DNA from: Ruminococcaceae bacterium UBA866
Lineage (GTDB): Bacteria > Bacillota > Clostridia > Oscillospirales > Ruminococcaceae
DNA length: 17,354 nt
Assembly: GCA_002295325.1 (NCBI GenBank)
Contig: DBGA01000051.1
Span: forward strand, 1-17,354
Direction of reading: 5' to 3'
The notes below the pieces were generated by a model. It ran no database searches. It saw only the letters and a program-made list of their open reading frames with translations, and had not been told where the DNA came from. The position numbers and the translations under genes are program-made. This document shows positions 6,443 through 13,249 of the stretch, one piece after another (position 1 is the stretch's first letter; every line of letters begins with the position of its first letter).

Positions 6443-7834
6443 ATGGAAAGAATTGAAATTAAAAAGCTTTATTCTGACGTAGAGTCACTAAAAGACCAAC
6501 AAGTTGTTGTCTGTGGCTGGGTAAAAACAATAAGAGACTCAAAAGCACTAGGATTTATTGAGTTAAATGATGGCAGTTCATTTAATAATCTACAGGTGGT
6601 GTTTGAGGATAATAATATAAATAATTTTAAAGAAGTGACTAAATTTAATGTAGGTTCAGCAATTATCGTTACAGGTAAAATCGTGTTGACACCGGATGCA
6701 AAACAGCCATTTGAAATTCATGCTGAGGAAATTCTGCTTGAGGGTGCATCTTCACCTGATTATCCATTGCAAAAGAAACGTCATTCGTTGGAATTTTTAC
6801 GCACAATATCTCACCTAAGACCTCGTACAAACACATTGAGTGCTGTATTTAGAGTTAGAAGTGTTGCAGCATTTGCAATTCATAAGTTCTTCAACGAAAG
6901 AGGATTTGTATATGCTCATACCCCACTTATCACAACTTCTGATTGTGAGGGTGCTGGCGAAATGTTTAGAGTAACTACTCTTGACCCTAAAAACCCTCCA
7001 TTAAATGAGGACGGTTCAGTTAACTTCAGCGAGGACTTCTTCGGAAAAGCTGCTGGACTTACTGTATCTGGTCAGCTTGAGGGTGAATGTATGGCAATGG
7101 CATTTGGTAACATCTATACATTTGGGCCTACTTTTAGAGCAGAAAACTCATTTACTGCACGTCATGCCGCTGAGTTCTGGATGGTTGAGCCTGAAATCGC
7201 ATTTGCAGATTTAAAAGATGATATGCAACTTGCTCGTGATATGATTAAATATGTTTTGGCATATGTGCTAGAGGAATGTCCAGCTGAAATGAACTTCTTT
7301 AACAGCTTCATTGACAAAGGTTTAATTGAAAGATTAAATGAAATTGTTAACACTGATTTTGCAGAAGTGACTTATACCGAAGCAGTGAAAATTCTTGAAC
7401 AACACAAAGATAAATTTGAGTATCCAGTTTATTGGGGTGCAGATTTACAGACTGAACACGAGCGTTTCTTGACAGAGCAGATATACAAAAAACCTTTGTT
7501 CGTAACTGATTATCCAAAGGAAATCAAATCTTTCTATATGAGATTAAATGACGATAACAAAACTGTTGCTGCATTTGACTTGCTTGCACCGGGCGTTGGA
7601 GAAATCATCGGCGGAAGCCAACGTGAGGAGCGTTTAGACGTTCTTAAAGAAATTATGGTAGAAAAAGGTTTAAACCCAAGCGATTACGAGTGGTATCTTG
7701 ACACCAGACGTTATGGCGGAACAAAACACGCAGGTTTTGGACTTGGTTTTGAAAGACTTATTATGTATATCACAGGTATTGCAAATATTCGAGATGTACT
7801 TCCTTTCCCAAGGACAACAGGTTCAGCAGGCTAG
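6443..7834 (+). CDS. asnS: Asparagine--tRNA ligase
   Basis: A 463-residue class IIb aminoacyl-tRNA synthetase that charges tRNA-Asn. Residues 20-100 are the OB-fold anticodon-binding domain ([22 protein letters not shown]). Motif 2 is [15 protein letters not shown] (231-245), and motif 3 is GFGLGFERL...PFPRT near the C-terminus (431-459). The RAENS-TARH-EF pattern, with no GAD-type insertion, favours AsnRS over bacterial AspRS. The length is normal. The ribosome site is weak (TAGG 12 to 9 bases upstream). It has its own promoter and terminator, so it is monocistronic. Confidence 0.97.
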   Translation: MERIEIKKLYSDVESLKDQQVVVCGWVKTIRDSKALGFIELNDGSSFNNLQVVFEDNNINNFKEVTKFNVGSAIIVTGKIVLTPDAKQPFEIHAEEILLEGASSPDYPLQKKRHSLEFLRTISHLRPRTNTLSAVFRVRSVAAFAIHKFFNERGFVYAHTPLITTSDCEGAGEMFRVTTLDPKNPPLNEDGSVNFSEDFFGKAAGLTVSGQLEGECMAMAFGNIYTFGPTFRAENSFTARHAAEFWMVEPEIAFADLKDDMQLARDMIKYVLAYVLEECPAEMNFFNSFIDKGLIERLNEIVNTDFAEVTYTEAVKILEQHKDKFEYPVYWGADLQTEHERFLTEQIYKKPLFVTDYPKEIKSFYMRLNDDNKTVAAFDLLAPGVGEIIGGSQREERLDVLKEIMVEKGLNPSDYEWYLDTRRYGGTKHAGFGLGFERLIMYITGIANIRDVLPFPRTTGSAG

Positions 7835-7845
7835 TAAGAATTATA

Positions 7846-7873
7846 AAAAGAGCACCCAATCGGGTGCTCTTTT
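7846..7873 (+). terminator. asnS intrinsic terminator
   Basis: A 12-base perfect stem AAAAGAGCACCC (7846-7857) with its complement (7862-7873), loop AATC, ending in a T-run. It starts 12 bases past the asnS stop. Confidence 0.93.
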
Positions 7874-7876
7874 GTT

Positions 7877-7918
7877 GTATGCGATAAGTCAAAAATCATC
7901 GCATACTTTTAACTTATC
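7877..7918. repeat. Two overlapping, competing inverted repeats
   Basis: Stem A pairs GTATGCGAT (7877-7885) with 7898-7906 and is followed by TTTT. Stem B pairs GATAAGTCAAAA (7883-7894) with 7907-7918, 11 of 12 bases matching. They share bases 7883-7885 and cannot both form fully. A small third hairpin (7923-7927 with 7932-7936) follows. They may be a backup terminator for asnS. Confidence 0.5.
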
Positions 7919-8048
7919 AGAGTACACAGCGGTGTAAATATATGTCTACTAAATCATGGAAATTATATTTAAAATAAAACTATTGTATATTAATTGAAGA
8001 ATCTATTGTATAATTAAATCTAGTAAACATCTAACGGAGGATAAAAGC

Positions 8049-8378
8049 TTGAAAAAAGAAACGAAGAACAAAAACACATTTGAACGTGTCTACGAGATAG
8101 TTAAAAAAATACCTGTAGGTAAAATTACAACTTACGGGCAAATTGCGCATTTGCTCGGAAATCCACATTTATCTCAGGTGGTGGGTTTTGCACTCCATTC
8201 AAACCCAAGCCAATCAACCATACCTTGTCACAGGGTGGTCAATCGATTTGGAGCGCTGGCTGAGGCTTTTGTATTTGGCGGGATTAATGAACAGCGTGTA
8301 TTGCTTGAAAATGAGGGGATTAAATTTTTAGAAAATGGATATGTTGACTTGAAGCAACATATGTGGTATGGGGATTAA
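8049..8378 (+). CDS. MGMT-family alkyltransferase-like protein, short form
   Basis: A 109-residue protein covering only the DNA-binding, active-site domain of O6-alkylguanine-DNA alkyltransferases. It has the recognition helix region (YGQIAHLLGNP) and PCHRVVNRFG with the acceptor Cys60. The retained Cys separates it from catalytically dead ATL proteins, which have Trp there. The position of the base-flipping arginine finger (RAVG in the family) is Gln43 (QVVG). Translation starts at a TTG with GGAGG 8 bases upstream. There is no N-terminal methyltransferase-associated domain, as in many small bacterial MGMT proteins. It probably repairs or flags alkylated DNA; activity is not certain given the Gln. 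Confidence 0.88.
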   Translation: MKKETKNKNTFERVYEIVKKIPVGKITTYGQIAHLLGNPHLSQVVGFALHSNPSQSTIPCHRVVNRFGALAEAFVFGGINEQRVLLENEGIKFLENGYVDLKQHMWYGD

Positions 8379-8573
8379 AAAACAGATAGGTTAATTCCAC
8401 AGTTTCATAGGGTCAATTAAAGAAAAGTAAACTAAATACAGAAATGTTTTTTACAAGATAAAAGTGTGACACCTAAAAATTAGAGTGACTTTTTAAATTA
8501 ATATTGTCCTGTTAGTAAATCATTTGAGTTTAATTAATGAGCTAATGAGACGTCTGCTTTCCTGTTTGAGAAG

Positions 8574-8751
8574 TCAGGTCCCTGTCTCTCTTTTTATTGC
8601 TCGAAAATATTTTCTTTCAACTTCATTAATTTCTATGATAAACTGTTGTCGTTCCATTGTTAGCATTCTTTCAAATAACCCTCCTTTTTTATTCTCCAGA
8701 ACTTCAAGGCTATATGATTTTTAGGTTGCTTTCAATAGCAACTTTTTTCAT
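8574..8751 (-). pseudogene. Possible frameshifted small gene, unidentified
   Basis: Reading from ATG 8751 gives 13 codons (MKKVAIESNLKII) before TAG. The next frame then runs open through LEVLENKKGGLFERM and MLTMERQQFIIEINEVERKY to a TGA at 8574, and contains its own ATG at 8664-8666 with GGAGGG 12 bases upstream. Removing one A from the five-A run near 8717-8721 would fuse the two into about 58 residues. A -35/-10 pair lies just upstream. I do not recognise the protein. It could instead be a 30-residue ORF (8574-8666), or chance. Confidence 0.3.
8725..8748 (+). terminator. Terminator-like hairpin on the + strand
   Basis: GTTGCT (8725-8730) pairs with AGCAAC (8737-8742) around a six-base loop and is followed by six Ts. 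It lies about 350 bases beyond the MGMT gene, the only + gene upstream, so what it would terminate is unclear. Confidence 0.45.
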
Positions 8752-8772
8752 TCCTACTTTTACACTTTTATA

Positions 8773-8801
8773 TTTATATTTGTTGCATTTTTATCTTACA
8801 A
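8773..8801 (-). promoter_or_regulatory. Promoter-like element for the small - strand frames
   Basis: On the - strand TTGTAA (8796-8801) and TATAAA (8773-8778) are 17 bases apart, about 20 bases before the ATG at 8751. In such AT-rich DNA it could be a chance match. Confidence 0.3.
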
Positions 8802-8823
8802 TAAACATGTTGCTATAAAAGCA

Positions 8824-8928
8824 TTAAGCTAGTCCATTAATAGTTTTGGTTTCGCTTTCAATCGTATATTGATTTGTATCAAAGTTGACAGTAATTTTTG
8901 TTCCACACGAAAACTTACTTCGTTGCAT
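8824..8928 (-). CDS. Unidentified 34-residue ORF, possibly a gene remnant
   Basis: ATG at 8926-8928 to TAA at 8824. The translation begins MQRSKFSCGTKITVNF and ends SETKTINGLA, with ordinary amino-acid composition that looks protein-like rather than random, but no family is recognised and no ribosome site precedes it. The frame stays open only five codons above the ATG. It may be the tail of a lost gene. Confidence 0.25.
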   Translation of the reverse strand: MQRSKFSCGTKITVNFDTNQYTIESETKTINGLA

Positions 8929-8986
8929 CCATGGATTATTCTAATTAAATACATGGTATATAAGCAACTTTCAAACCGCCCTTATA

Positions 8987-9646
8987 TTAATCTTCCACAG
9001 TTAATACAGCTCTTGCAGGAGCACAGCAGGTATCTGTTAAATTAGGCGGTAAAACAGTTAATTTACCAAAGTTAGGCGCTTCACGAAGATTAACTAAAGG
9101 AGCTAAAAGAAGTGTGTCATATTTTGAAAAGATATTAAACACATCCTCTTTTGGGCTACCTTGCCACGCTGGAATATCCGAGCCTAAAATCCTTGGTTGA
9201 AGCGACATAAGCCATTCTATAGCTGATCTATTTAAATATGGAGATTCATCTACAAAATTTTCAAAATACCAGTTTTCCCAGCCACAACTAAATAGTATTG
9301 CAGAATCCGAAATAAAATTAATCCCCTCAGCAGCTTTCTTCAAATCATTATCCGAAATACAAGCTTTAGGCTTACCAAATAGCAAAGGGTCAAGATGTAT
9401 AATATAACATGGTACATTAATAAGATTTTTTACATCTATATCTTGTAACAATTTATTACCTTCATACCCGTTAAAATGTGCAACAGTTTCAAGATATGTT
9501 CCGGTATGAGAACTAAATCCATCGAATACATCACAAAAAAACGTATCCTCTGCCACCTGAATATGACGAGGCTTAAATTTTGGATAAACATCTCCATAAT
9601 TCCACATACCACTTTTTATTTTTCCACTTAAATCAATTACTTTCAT
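8987..9646 (-). CDS. Cyclase-family (kynurenine formamidase-like) metal hydrolase
   Basis: A 219-residue protein of the PF04199 cyclase family, whose members include kynurenine formamidase and polyketide or isatin hydrolases. The family's HxGTHxDxPxH metal motif appears as HTGTYLETVAH: His47 and His57 are kept, but the second His is Tyr51, Asp is Glu53, and Pro is Val55. LGSDIPAW (in mid-protein) and the CAPARAV end fit the family's C-terminal core. The ATG at 9646 has AGAGAGG five bases upstream. It stands just downstream of the IS30 remnant, whose end supplies a consensus -35. It is probably not part of the sugar operon, though it could once have been its last gene. The substrate is unknown. 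Confidence 0.82.
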   Translation of the reverse strand: MKVIDLSGKIKSGMWNYGDVYPKFKPRHIQVAEDTFFCDVFDGFSSHTGTYLETVAHFNGYEGNKLLQDIDVKNLINVPCYIIHLDPLLFGKPKACISDNDLKKAAEGINFISDSAILFSCGWENWYFENFVDESPYLNRSAIEWLMSLQPRILGSDIPAWQGSPKEDVFNIFSKYDTLLLAPLVNLREAPNFGKLTVLPPNLTDTCCAPARAVLTVED

Positions 9647-9665
9647 AACAGCCTCTCTTTTCTAA

Positions 9666-9694
9666 ATAGTATTTTCTATATGACGGTTTGTCAA
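9666..9694 (-). promoter_or_regulatory. IS-borne hybrid promoter for the cyclase gene
   Basis: On the - strand a perfect TTGACA (9689-9694), overlapping the transposase stop codon and the IS end, is exactly 17 bases from TACTAT (9666-9671). Transcription would start near 9659, giving a 13-base leader that begins right at the AGAGAGG ribosome site. The boxes are seen; activity is inferred. Confidence 0.55.
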
Positions 9695-10377
9695 GTTAAG
9701 TGCGACAGTTCCTGTAAAAACATTTGAATAGGTGATTTCCACCCAAAACATTTTCTTGGTTTATTAATAATTAATAACAGATTATTTGTTCGTTCTTTTT
9801 CATTGACAAGAGCAATGTCTGTTTTATTTGAATAGAATTCTCGTAATAAACCATTTGAGTTTTCATTACTCCCTCTTTGCCAAGATGAGTAAGGGTCTGC
9901 GAAGTAAATAGGTAACTTTAAATCATGTCGAATATTGGCATAGCCTGCAAACTCCTTACCTCTATCGATAGTCGCTGTTTTAAATACTTTTGTTGAAATA
10001 ATAAAATGCATTTGTTTAATTGCCATCTCTATAGGTGCGGCTGTTCTATCAGGCACCTTAACAGCTGTATATAACCTTGTTTTACGTTCAACAAACTTTG
10101 CAAAACATCTCTTGTTTTCTGCTCTACTTAAAACAACAGTATCAAGTTCCCAATGTCCAAACATGTCTCGTATTTTCACATCTTTTTGGCTGTCATGAAT
10201 GGAGTTGTCAACAGCAAATCTAGCGCGCTTTTCAGATAGGTTTTGACGTTTAATTTGTGTGCCTATTTGCTTTGCGATATACCATAATTGAAAAAGCACC
10301 TCTATGCGTCCTCTTTCAAATGTGGTAAGGTGTTGATAGCTCGTATTTGAATCATCCGTGTCAATGTTTTGTAGTAA
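9682..10377 (-). mobile_element. IS30-family insertion sequence remnant
   Basis: The element is recognised from its transposase. Its 3' end carries CGGTTTGTCAAG...AAGTGCGACAG (9684-9706), which resembles the terminal repeats of this IS30 subgroup. No matching inverted repeat was found at the other side, where only about 30 bases separate the open frame from the YesU-like gene, so the left end is lost or diverged. Boundaries are approximate. Confidence 0.65.
9691..10377 (-). pseudogene. Truncated, internally deleted IS30 transposase
   Basis: The frame is open from an in-frame TAA at 10378-10380 down to TGA 9691-9693 (228 codons), but has no ATG where the IS30 N-terminus (HLTTFERGRIEVLFQ) begins. 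After IAKQIGTQIKRQ the sequence jumps straight to SEKRARF, so most of the helix-turn-helix linker region, about 100 residues compared with full-length relatives, is missing in frame. The catalytic core is kept: first Asp in GHWELDTVV, second in TIDRGKEFAGY, and Glu in YSSWQRGSNENSNGLLREF. A GTG at 10297-10299 could start a 202-residue core protein. It is unlikely to transpose by itself. Confidence 0.85.
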
Positions 10378-10406
10378 TTACCTTTTATAATCTATCATAT
10401 GCAATA

Positions 10407-11042
10407 TTAAAATGATACCGAATATTCCATAGATATGGGTTTCCATACAATCTGCCTTAATTTGAAATTTTTAAACTGAATATGACTTGCATAGGTGCCC
10501 AATCCCACACGATTATAAATAATTGAATCGATTGGGTTAGGATCCATAGCTTCAATTACTAGCTTTCCGTCCACAAAAATAAAACATAAACCATTAATAC
10601 TGCCTGCTTGAATATGATATGTTTTTCCTGGTATTAGTGTAAACAAACTTGTTGTTGAACGCATTTTACATTCTGGATAGCGCTCTATTCCTGCCTTTTT
10701 TTCCCACCAACCATTAAGTCCTGCGATATAGCTGATGCCTGCATCATTTTTCTCATAGTCCCACCCTTGCGCACACCATGTGAAATTTAAATCATTATCG
10801 CATGGAGGAACGGTTCTTCCCTCAAAATCCAATAATACATTCCCTGCATAGCCTTTTTTTGTATAAAGAAGTCCTCCTGCATTTTTTGGATGACGTCCTG
10901 TTAGCCATCCGTTTTCTAGCCACCATTCACCTGTTGATTTTTCTAAATCCCAATTTTCCTCTAGGTTGTTTTGTGTAAAACAATCCTCTAATAGTATTGG
11001 GCTTGCCTCCAGATCTATTTCCTTTTCCATAATTCTAAGCAT
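10407..11042 (-). CDS. YesU-like / DUF1961-type jelly-roll protein
   Basis: A 211-residue, Trp-rich protein without signal peptide or membrane segment. The run from LLEDCF through GGLLYTKKGYAGNVLLDFEG, the GKTYHIQAGSINGLCFIFVDGK strand pair and the closing IQFKNFKLR is typical of concanavalin A-like domains, as in B. subtilis YesU (rhamnogalacturonan cluster) or DUF1080 proteins. The ATG at 11042 is chosen over an upstream TTG because GAGGAG lies 9 bases before it. It starts 16 bases after the AraC stop, so it is co-transcribed with the sugar operon. The tail after KLRQI may have been altered by the IS30 remnant that begins about 30 bases downstream. Its role is unknown; sugar binding or processing is inferred. 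Confidence 0.65.
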   Translation of the reverse strand: MLRIMEKEIDLEASPILLEDCFTQNNLEENWDLEKSTGEWWLENGWLTGRHPKNAGGLLYTKKGYAGNVLLDFEGRTVPPCDNDLNFTWCAQGWDYEKNDAGISYIAGLNGWWEKKAGIERYPECKMRSTTSLFTLIPGKTYHIQAGSINGLCFIFVDGKLVIEAMDPNPIDSIIYNRVGLGTYASHIQFKNFKLRQIVWKPISMEYSVSF

Positions 11043-11058
11043 TAAAACTATCTCCTCA

Positions 11059-13185
11059 TTAATTGATTTTATCAATTGATCCTGAATTGCGCTCTATGAA
11101 TTCACGTGGCTTCATTCCGGTTTGTCTTAAAAATGCACGCCTGAATGAATACTCACTTTCGTATCCTACAGCTTTAGTAATATAATTTAAATCATACCCA
11201 ATTGTTAATAAAAGTTTTTTTGCCTTATCCATTCTAAGATTGGTTAAGTAGTCGTAAAAATTCTGATTTCCAACCTCCTTAAAAATTCTCGATACCGATA
11301 TCGGTGATGTCTTATAATGCTCACCTAGACTTTTAAGAGAAATGTCTGATTCACAATAATGACTATTAACGTAATTTAAGATTTCTTTTTTTATGTCACA
11401 AATTTGAGCATTGCTTTGTGCTATGCTCTCATTACAAATCAAGTATGCTGTTTTTTCTACAAATTCCCATTCTAATTCAAATTTACTTTGTAATACGGAT
11501 TTAACATTTATTGCTATATTGGCGCAAATAGGTTCTGCCGTTTTTTCTAAGATTCTAAGCAGTTCAATGCAAAGTGTTTCTTCACGCTGTGGCTCACTGC
11601 CACGCAATTTGTTTTCAATTCTGAGTTCCTTTAAAACGCCTGCTACCTCATCCCAATCGCCCTGTCTTAATTGATGAATTAGCTGTATTTCCCAGTCGAG
11701 CGGTAGGTAACAAGCTGGCATTAAGTCAGTTTCTTTTGCATCTTGAAACGACTTGCTTATTCCAATTAATCCATGATAACTGCCACCCATTGAAACACTA
11801 ACCTTACATCCCATATTTTGAGTAAGGCTGTCAGCCATTTCCTCAGCTTGTGACTCAAAATCATTATCCAACATATGTGTAATATTAAAAATAACAACGA
11901 AAGTAGTTTTTGAAAGAGTTGCCACATCAAGTTGCTTTATATCGGGCAGAATGCTCTCACAAGTTATTAGTATAATTTGGTCCTCGTTATTAAAAACGCT
12001 TTCTGATGGATTTTCAATGGTAATCACAAAAGTGATATACTGTCCGTTCTCATCATAGTTAACACCTAACTGTTGGAGTTGCTCTGTGATATTGTCCTTT
12101 CTAAAATATCCCCTCAAAAGTTGTAGTAGAAGGCTATTACGTGCAACTTGGTAATATGAATCTATTTTATTTTGTAGATTCATATTATTTTCCTTCATAA
12201 ATCCTAAGACATCTCTGATATAGTCATATTCTTCCTGTTTCTTAAATAAAGGAGTATCGTTGTCATAGTTTTCTGAAATTTGTTCAACAAGCTGGTGCAT
12301 CGGCTTGTAGTCGTGCTTCGCCAAAATAAATGAGAGCAATACTACCACAACTATTGACATTATCCCTGCAAAAATAACCCAAAAGAATTCTGGGGATTTG
12401 GTGGCATAGGTTAAATTATACTCAATATTAGGAAGAATTGATGGCATATTAATTTCAAAGTCAACACCATCAGCCTCTCCTGAAAATTCACAAAGAGAGG
12501 CTCCATTTAAGCTAACCGAAATATGTTTTAAATTAGGTTGAGTTACACTTGCAAGATATTGTGTTATTTTGCTTTTTTCTACTAGAATAATCACAGCTAC
12601 ACGAGTCGAACTAGATGAGACAAGGTCAGAAAAAATAATAACATATTCATCACTGATATCACTTAACCAAATATTGTTTTGTCTTTTATCATTATTGGAT
12701 ACTAGCTCCAAAAAATCTTTCCGAGGAATTGAATAATGCTTTTCCAAATATAATTTGTAGTCTTCAATTCCAAACCATCCAACCGAAGAAACCGTCATAT
12801 CCAAACTTGGATAGACTACAGAAATATGCTTGACAGCACAACGATGTACAGCAAGATAAAGAAGCTCAGATTCAATTTCCTTTTTTCTGGAGTAATCAAA
12901 CTGATCCCTAAAAACATCAGTTGCAGTTAATTTATATACCCAACGTGAATTTTTGAGATGGTCGATAATCTTATTAGATGCATTTAAAAAGTCATCTCCG
13001 AGTAGGGTAATGCGAGATGCATTTTCTTGATACTGAAGTGTTTGTCTTCTAATGTTCTCTTTATTAACAACATAGGTAAATACCCCAAAGAAAACAATGA
13101 TTAGAAAACTAAGTATTAGAAAATAACTTGTAAAGCTTTTTATAAATATTCGTCCATATCGATGTATCTTTTTGGGCTTATCCAT
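11059..13185 (-). CDS. Membrane-anchored AraC-family sugar-sensing regulator
   Basis: A 708-residue one-component regulator. One membrane segment at about 18-40, an extracytoplasmic sensor region (about 41-266), a second segment at about 268-289, a short juxtamembrane linker, a central cytoplasmic region, and a C-terminal pair of AraC helix-turn-helix motifs (about 600-697, with ISLKSLGEHYKTSPISVSRIF and AVGYESEYSFRRAFLRQTGMKPREF). Such proteins sit beside LplABC/YtcP-type importers in Firmicutes and activate them, acting like YesM and YesN in one chain. The ATG follows a GGGGGG-rich ribosome site 5 bases upstream. It lies between the binding protein and the YesU-like gene in the same orientation, with a stem-loop before it. 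Confidence 0.92.
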   Translation of the reverse strand: MDKPKKIHRYGRIFIKSFTSYFLILSFLIIVFFGVFTYVVNKENIRRQTLQYQENASRITLLGDDFLNASNKIIDHLKNSRWVYKLTATDVFRDQFDYSRKKEIESELLYLAVHRCAVKHISVVYPSLDMTVSSVGWFGIEDYKLYLEKHYSIPRKDFLELVSNNDKRQNNIWLSDISDEYVIIFSDLVSSSSTRVAVIILVEKSKITQYLASVTQPNLKHISVSLNGASLCEFSGEADGVDFEINMPSILPNIEYNLTYATKSPEFFWVIFAGIMSIVVVVLLSFILAKHDYKPMHQLVEQISENYDNDTPLFKKQEEYDYIRDVLGFMKENNMNLQNKIDSYYQVARNSLLLQLLRGYFRKDNITEQLQQLGVNYDENGQYITFVITIENPSESVFNNEDQIILITCESILPDIKQLDVATLSKTTFVVIFNITHMLDNDFESQAEEMADSLTQNMGCKVSVSMGGSYHGLIGISKSFQDAKETDLMPACYLPLDWEIQLIHQLRQGDWDEVAGVLKELRIENKLRGSEPQREETLCIELLRILEKTAEPICANIAINVKSVLQSKFELEWEFVEKTAYLICNESIAQSNAQICDIKKEILNYVNSHYCESDISLKSLGEHYKTSPISVSRIFKEVGNQNFYDYLTNLRMDKAKKLLLTIGYDLNYITKAVGYESEYSFRRAFLRQTGMKPREFIERNSGSIDKIN

Positions 13186-13204
13186 TTTGTCCCCCCATGA
13201 TTTG

Positions 13205-13233
13205 ATATCCCCCGATCATAAATCGAGGGATAT
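13205..13233 (-). promoter_or_regulatory. Intergenic stem-loop between binding protein and AraC gene
   Basis: ATATCCC-C-CGAT (13205-13216) pairs with ATCG-A-GGGATAT (13222-13233), with one mismatch and a five-base loop. No T-run follows on the - strand, so it is not a standard terminator. Its place just 3' of the binding-protein gene suits an mRNA-stabilising or partial attenuating hairpin. Confidence 0.5.
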
Positions 13234-13249
13234 TCTAAATCTTGTTGTA

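Larger units (their letters stand above)
8379..8986. other. 608-base region of short or decayed sequence
   Basis: No full gene is visible. On the - strand there are a 34-codon ORF (8824-8928), a promoter-like element (8773-8801), and two short frames (8710-8751 and 8574-8666) that join if one base of an A5 run is removed. On the + strand there is a terminator-like hairpin (8725-8748). A stretch around 8449-8473 resembles the IS30 end at 9682-9706. The region looks like eroded accessory DNA. Confidence 0.5.

Noticed and set aside
7877..7918. H-type pseudoknot
   Set aside because: The arms are in the right order, but the connecting loops would be zero bases long, which is sterically implausible; alternative hairpins fit better.
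8449..8473. A second IS30 end, similar to 9682-9706
   Set aside because: It shares AAGTG(T/C)GACA and CAAG, but needs gaps to align, and has the same rather than inverted orientation; too weak to call.
8524..8724. A 66-codon + strand frame starting at TTG in the decayed region
   Set aside because: It has no ribosome site, and its opposite strand has the more protein-like translation.
11043..11075. YesU-like start at the TTG 11075
   Set aside because: It would overlap the AraC stop, and the GAGGAG site fits ATG 11042.
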